From Trichoplax adhaerens (lineage: Eukaryota > Placozoa > Uniplacotomia > Trichoplacea > Trichoplacidae), in assembly GCF_000150275.1 (NCBI RefSeq), contig NW_002060944.1, positions 3,352,229 to 3,416,228 on the forward strand: a stretch of DNA of 64,000 bases. The letters run 5' to 3'. The stretch's first letter is position 1. Each line of letters starts with the position of its first letter. Both the position numbers and the translations under genes were made by a program. This document shows positions 61,370 to 64,000 of the stretch, piece after piece. Under the pieces are notes generated by a model, which worked only from the letters and a program-made list of their open reading frames with translations, was not told where the DNA came from and did not search any database.

Positions 61370-61745
61370 ATCTCAAACAACTGCTATTATTTTCCTTCCT
61401 CATTTATTTATTTATCTATTCCATCTTATTTGACAAACTTCATGTTCCTTCTTTAATAAGTAAAATACGAGCTTTAAAAGCCATCAAATCGCGCATGCTA
61501 TCACTTTTCTAAACAACTATCGCTATTTTTCTTAATCATTTATCTGTCTCATGCTATTGATCTAACTTCATCTCGCTTCTCTAAGTAAAAATCAAACTCA
61601 TTGAAAAACCATTAGCTCAGATAAGTAACTATCGCTATTTCCTTAAACATTTATCTGCTGACTTCATATTTCTTCTCTAGGTGAAATATAGTATTAACTC
61701 TTTAAAAAACATCAATTCACACATGCTAACGTTTTCTACTTGAAT
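61370..61745. repeat. Tandem repeat, three diverged units of ~115-137 bp
   Basis: AACTATCGCTATTT-type starts occur near 61378, 61515 and 61628. Each is followed by CTTAAACATTTATCTG-like, ACTTCATATTTCTTCTCT-like and AAAACCATCAA-like words in the same order. This is a different sequence from the array immediately to its left. Confidence 0.65.
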
Positions 61746-62871
61746 AGAACCATTTTCAATCCAATGTAATATAGGATAAAGTCATTAACTCATCATTAAT
61801 ATCTAAATTCAATATTAAAAAATCTCATTTTCACTATCAGAGATGTGCTTGATTTATTGCAATTTGATAACGCTTGATTTTACTAAATAGATCAGTAGTA
61901 TTTCTATTTTAAATAAAGTTAACAAACATTTAGGTATTAGCTACACTTCTTCAATTGTATACACTAGGAATTATCATAGATAGATGGTAACCGAACCCAA
62001 AAAATCGAGTAAATAAGCTATGCTGAACTTATTATTCGTATCTATACGCTATTAAGAGATATAGATGCGCAGATGAGAAATCTCGAAACGTATCCAACTA
62101 AAATATATTATAGAATTGCTATGAAATCGAAAAATTGGGCAATTAACTTGCATACAGCTCATCATTTATATTCATGCACCCTTGTAAGTGGCTTATAGAT
62201 AAATAGATGAAAAAATTGGATGTGGTATGCACGCTTTCCTTCCAAATAAGATCGGGAACACACTGAAGGCAACGAGGGCCATCAAAAAACTTTAAGAAGA
62301 ATTTTAGTAAAAAGTTGCAATATACTGACATGGCTCTCTGCAGTCATCATGAATTATTTAAATGATTTTGGACTTGGAAATAAAAGGAGAAATATACTTA
62401 TAATACAGTATCTAGCAGTTTGAATATGTAACTATCGATCTTCAAGTAAGAGTTTTCTTTCTTGGTTAAAGTATATAAGCTGTTGGTTGTCAGATATTTT
62501 TCGGCGGGTGAATAAGATTGATGAAGCCTGATCAATAGGATGCAGCCAGTTACTCTTTTATAGATTGAATTATTACATTTGAAGCATTTCTTCGAATCTT
62601 GGTGGATATCATGGTATTATAACGATGGATAAATTGGTCTAAGAAATTCAGGCTAAAAATTGTCCTCATACCAAGATTACACAGCAGCAGAAGCCTCCTT
62701 TCTTTCTGTTCTCTATTCTTCAAAGGCAGTAAAAATGGCCGTTATTAACAATTTGAAAGTTTTATATGCAAAGTAACGTCTAAATATCGTCTTTATATAG
62801 AAATAGCGTTTTGGGAAAAATATTCAATCGAATGGCTGTTTATATTGGTAAGAAATGAGGACTCTACAGGA
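61746..62871. other. Intergenic, 3' flank of the ankyrin gene
   Basis: No gene is supported on either strand. A short minus-strand open frame (62143-62331) has no family resemblance or splice context. Confidence 0.5.
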
Positions 62872-64000
62872 CTATTTCAAACCTTCTTCAGCATCAGAAT
62901 CTTCGTCATCGGGATCTTGCCTGTTCTCAGGAACTCTCATAACTGTTCTTCTTACACGCCTTACTTGTGGACTAGGCATGGGGCTACTCTAATGATTTCA
63001 AATAATTAAAGCATAGGGTTACGACAATGAATGAGGGCGATATTGATCTTGGTAGTTTACTTGACCTCTATCCCGACTAAGTAGTTTATAGTTGATGATA
63101 TCGATTTTTACTACTTTCTGCTTTTTACAGCTTTTAGACATAGTAGAGCGAAAGTTCATTCTAACCAAGTCATTTATACTTGATGAGTATCTATTTTACA
63201 TTGTAGATCAAATTGAGCATATACTGTACTGCATAATACTTTTTACAGTTCTATAGACATGATAGAACGGTAAGCAGTCTATTCTAACTAAATCATTCAT
63301 ACGAGTTTTGATGAGCATCCATTTTTATATCGTCGATCAAATTGATTTAATACTACATGTTACTTACAAATATTAGATATGGTATAACGGTAATCTATCG
63401 TGATAGGTAAGATTTACGTCAAGAAACTTACACTCTGTCTTTCGGAGATTTCATCACCATCAATCTCATCTCGATTTATAATGGAATCATTGCTAGAACC
63501 ATCAGTACTGAAATCGCTACTGTATTGGTCGAATTCTTTCACAGGATACATCCTTTCTACAGTTTCTACATCAGGCACATTCGTTTTCCACTATGATAGT
63601 AAAATTGGACAGTATTAATCTATTTCTCTATCTTATACAGCAGCTAATTCAAGCAAAATACAGTACCAACTTGCAATCATTGCTAATTCTATCTCATAAA
63701 CTCTCTATCAATTCACTAAACTCACTTTATTTCCAAATAAATTGACATAACTACGCGCAAGATTAGTTAGCCACGTAGCCATTTCAGAATAGCCTAAACT
63801 TTCGGCATATTCTAATGGGGTCTTATTTTCCTGCAAGTAGTGATCAATCCATTATGCAATGACAATGAATCTTTCTGGAGAAGAAATGAAGAGATTTTTA
63901 TTCACATTTACCTTTCGACAGGCAATATCTAAATCTGCACCATGGTAGAATAAAATTTGGACCATGAGAATATTCCCTTCTTTAACAGCGTAATGCACTG
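62872..64000 (-). CDS. Ankyrin-repeat protein, C-terminal part (5' end outside window)
   Basis: Four phase-consistent exons are visible. 64000-63912 encodes VHYAVKEGNILMVQILFYHGAD, an ankyrin repeat. 63830-63726 encodes ENKTPLEYAESLGYSEMATW, the next ankyrin repeat, then LARSYVNLFGNK. 63590-63432 encodes WKTNVPDVETVERMYPVKEF followed by a Ser/Asp-rich stretch. 62988-62872 encodes a basic segment (PQVRRVRRTVMRVPENR) and an acidic end (DPDDEDSDAEEGLK), then TAG. The protein therefore ends in a charged, probably disordered tail after the repeats. The tail might be a regulatory or nuclear-targeting segment, which is inference. I cannot name the orthologue. The intron between the last two exons contains a tandem repeat. 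Confidence 0.85.
63065..63400. repeat. Intronic tandem repeat (~115-bp unit) in the ankyrin gene
   Basis: Diverged units begin near 63068, 63160 and 63275. Shared ordered words include TCTAACTAAATCATTCATAC, TTGATGAG(T/C)ATC, GTAGATCAAATTGA and TAGACATGATAGAACGGTAA or variants. It sits wholly within the last intron (63431-62989). Confidence 0.65.

Noticed and set aside
1-64000. CRISPR arrays, bacterial operons, transfer RNAs, autonomous transposons or endogenous viral genes
   Set aside because: No regularly spaced short repeats, no tRNA cloverleaf noticed by eye, and no transposase, integrase or reverse-transcriptase motifs seen in any frame. A tRNA scan and a repeat-library search could not be run.

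Overview
This is eukaryotic nuclear DNA: AT-rich, with genes split into many small exons by GT-AG introns of about 100 to 700 bases (a few are 1-2.5 kb), and with one 491-base assembly gap. Recognisable products are PLAA, a VPS13A/C-type lipid-transfer protein, a ZIP7-type zinc transporter, a makorin E3 ligase, the spliceosomal cyclophilin PPIL1, a three-CUB type I membrane protein and an ankyrin-repeat protein. This set, with intron-rich and conserved gene structures in a compact genome, fits an early-branching animal. My best guess is a placozoan (Trichoplax/Hoilungia type), but this is inference and other invertebrates are not excluded.

Layout. 1-2.5 kb: intergenic DNA rich in TACTGTAC-like palindromes, with a near-perfect 119-bp tandem duplication. 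2.6-12.0 kb: PLAA (+). 12.0-15.0 kb: an unrecognised multi-pass membrane protein (-), convergent with PLAA with only 48 bases between the two stop codons. 15.0-17.8 kb: assembly gap and a degenerate ~200-bp tandem repeat. 17.8-40.1 kb: VPS13A/C (+), dozens of exons. 40.1-45.6 kb: gene-free DNA with degenerate tandem repeats and two segmental tandem duplications, each with an inverted repeat in only its second copy. 45.6-47.7 kb: ZIP7 (+). 49.5-52.0 kb: makorin (-). 53.5-54.9 kb: PPIL1 (+), divergent from makorin. 55.9-58.7 kb: three-CUB transmembrane protein (-). 58.7-62.9 kb: gene-free DNA with a higher-order satellite-like repeat. 62.9-64 kb: 3' part of an ankyrin-repeat gene (-), running off the window.

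The genes do not form an operon or pathway. They are independent housekeeping and cell-surface genes: ubiquitin/p97 (PLAA), ubiquitin ligase (makorin), lipid transfer at contact sites (VPS13), ER/Golgi zinc release (ZIP7), splicing (PPIL1), and adhesion or signalling (CUB protein). Splice sites were assigned by eye from GT/AG signals, reading-frame phase and remembered family resemblance. For ZIP7, PPIL1, the CUB protein and most of makorin the phases close exactly, so those models are firm. The PLAA and VPS13 models are firm as gene identities but not every internal exon was checked.

The most interesting points are: paired tandem duplications with copy-specific perfect hairpins (44.4 and 42.6 kb); a phospho-FFAT-like VAP-binding motif in VPS13; the two-exon orphan membrane protein overlapping the PLAA 3' end; tandemly repeated 69-bp exons in PLAA; and one-exon-per-CUB-domain architecture with uniform phase-1 introns.
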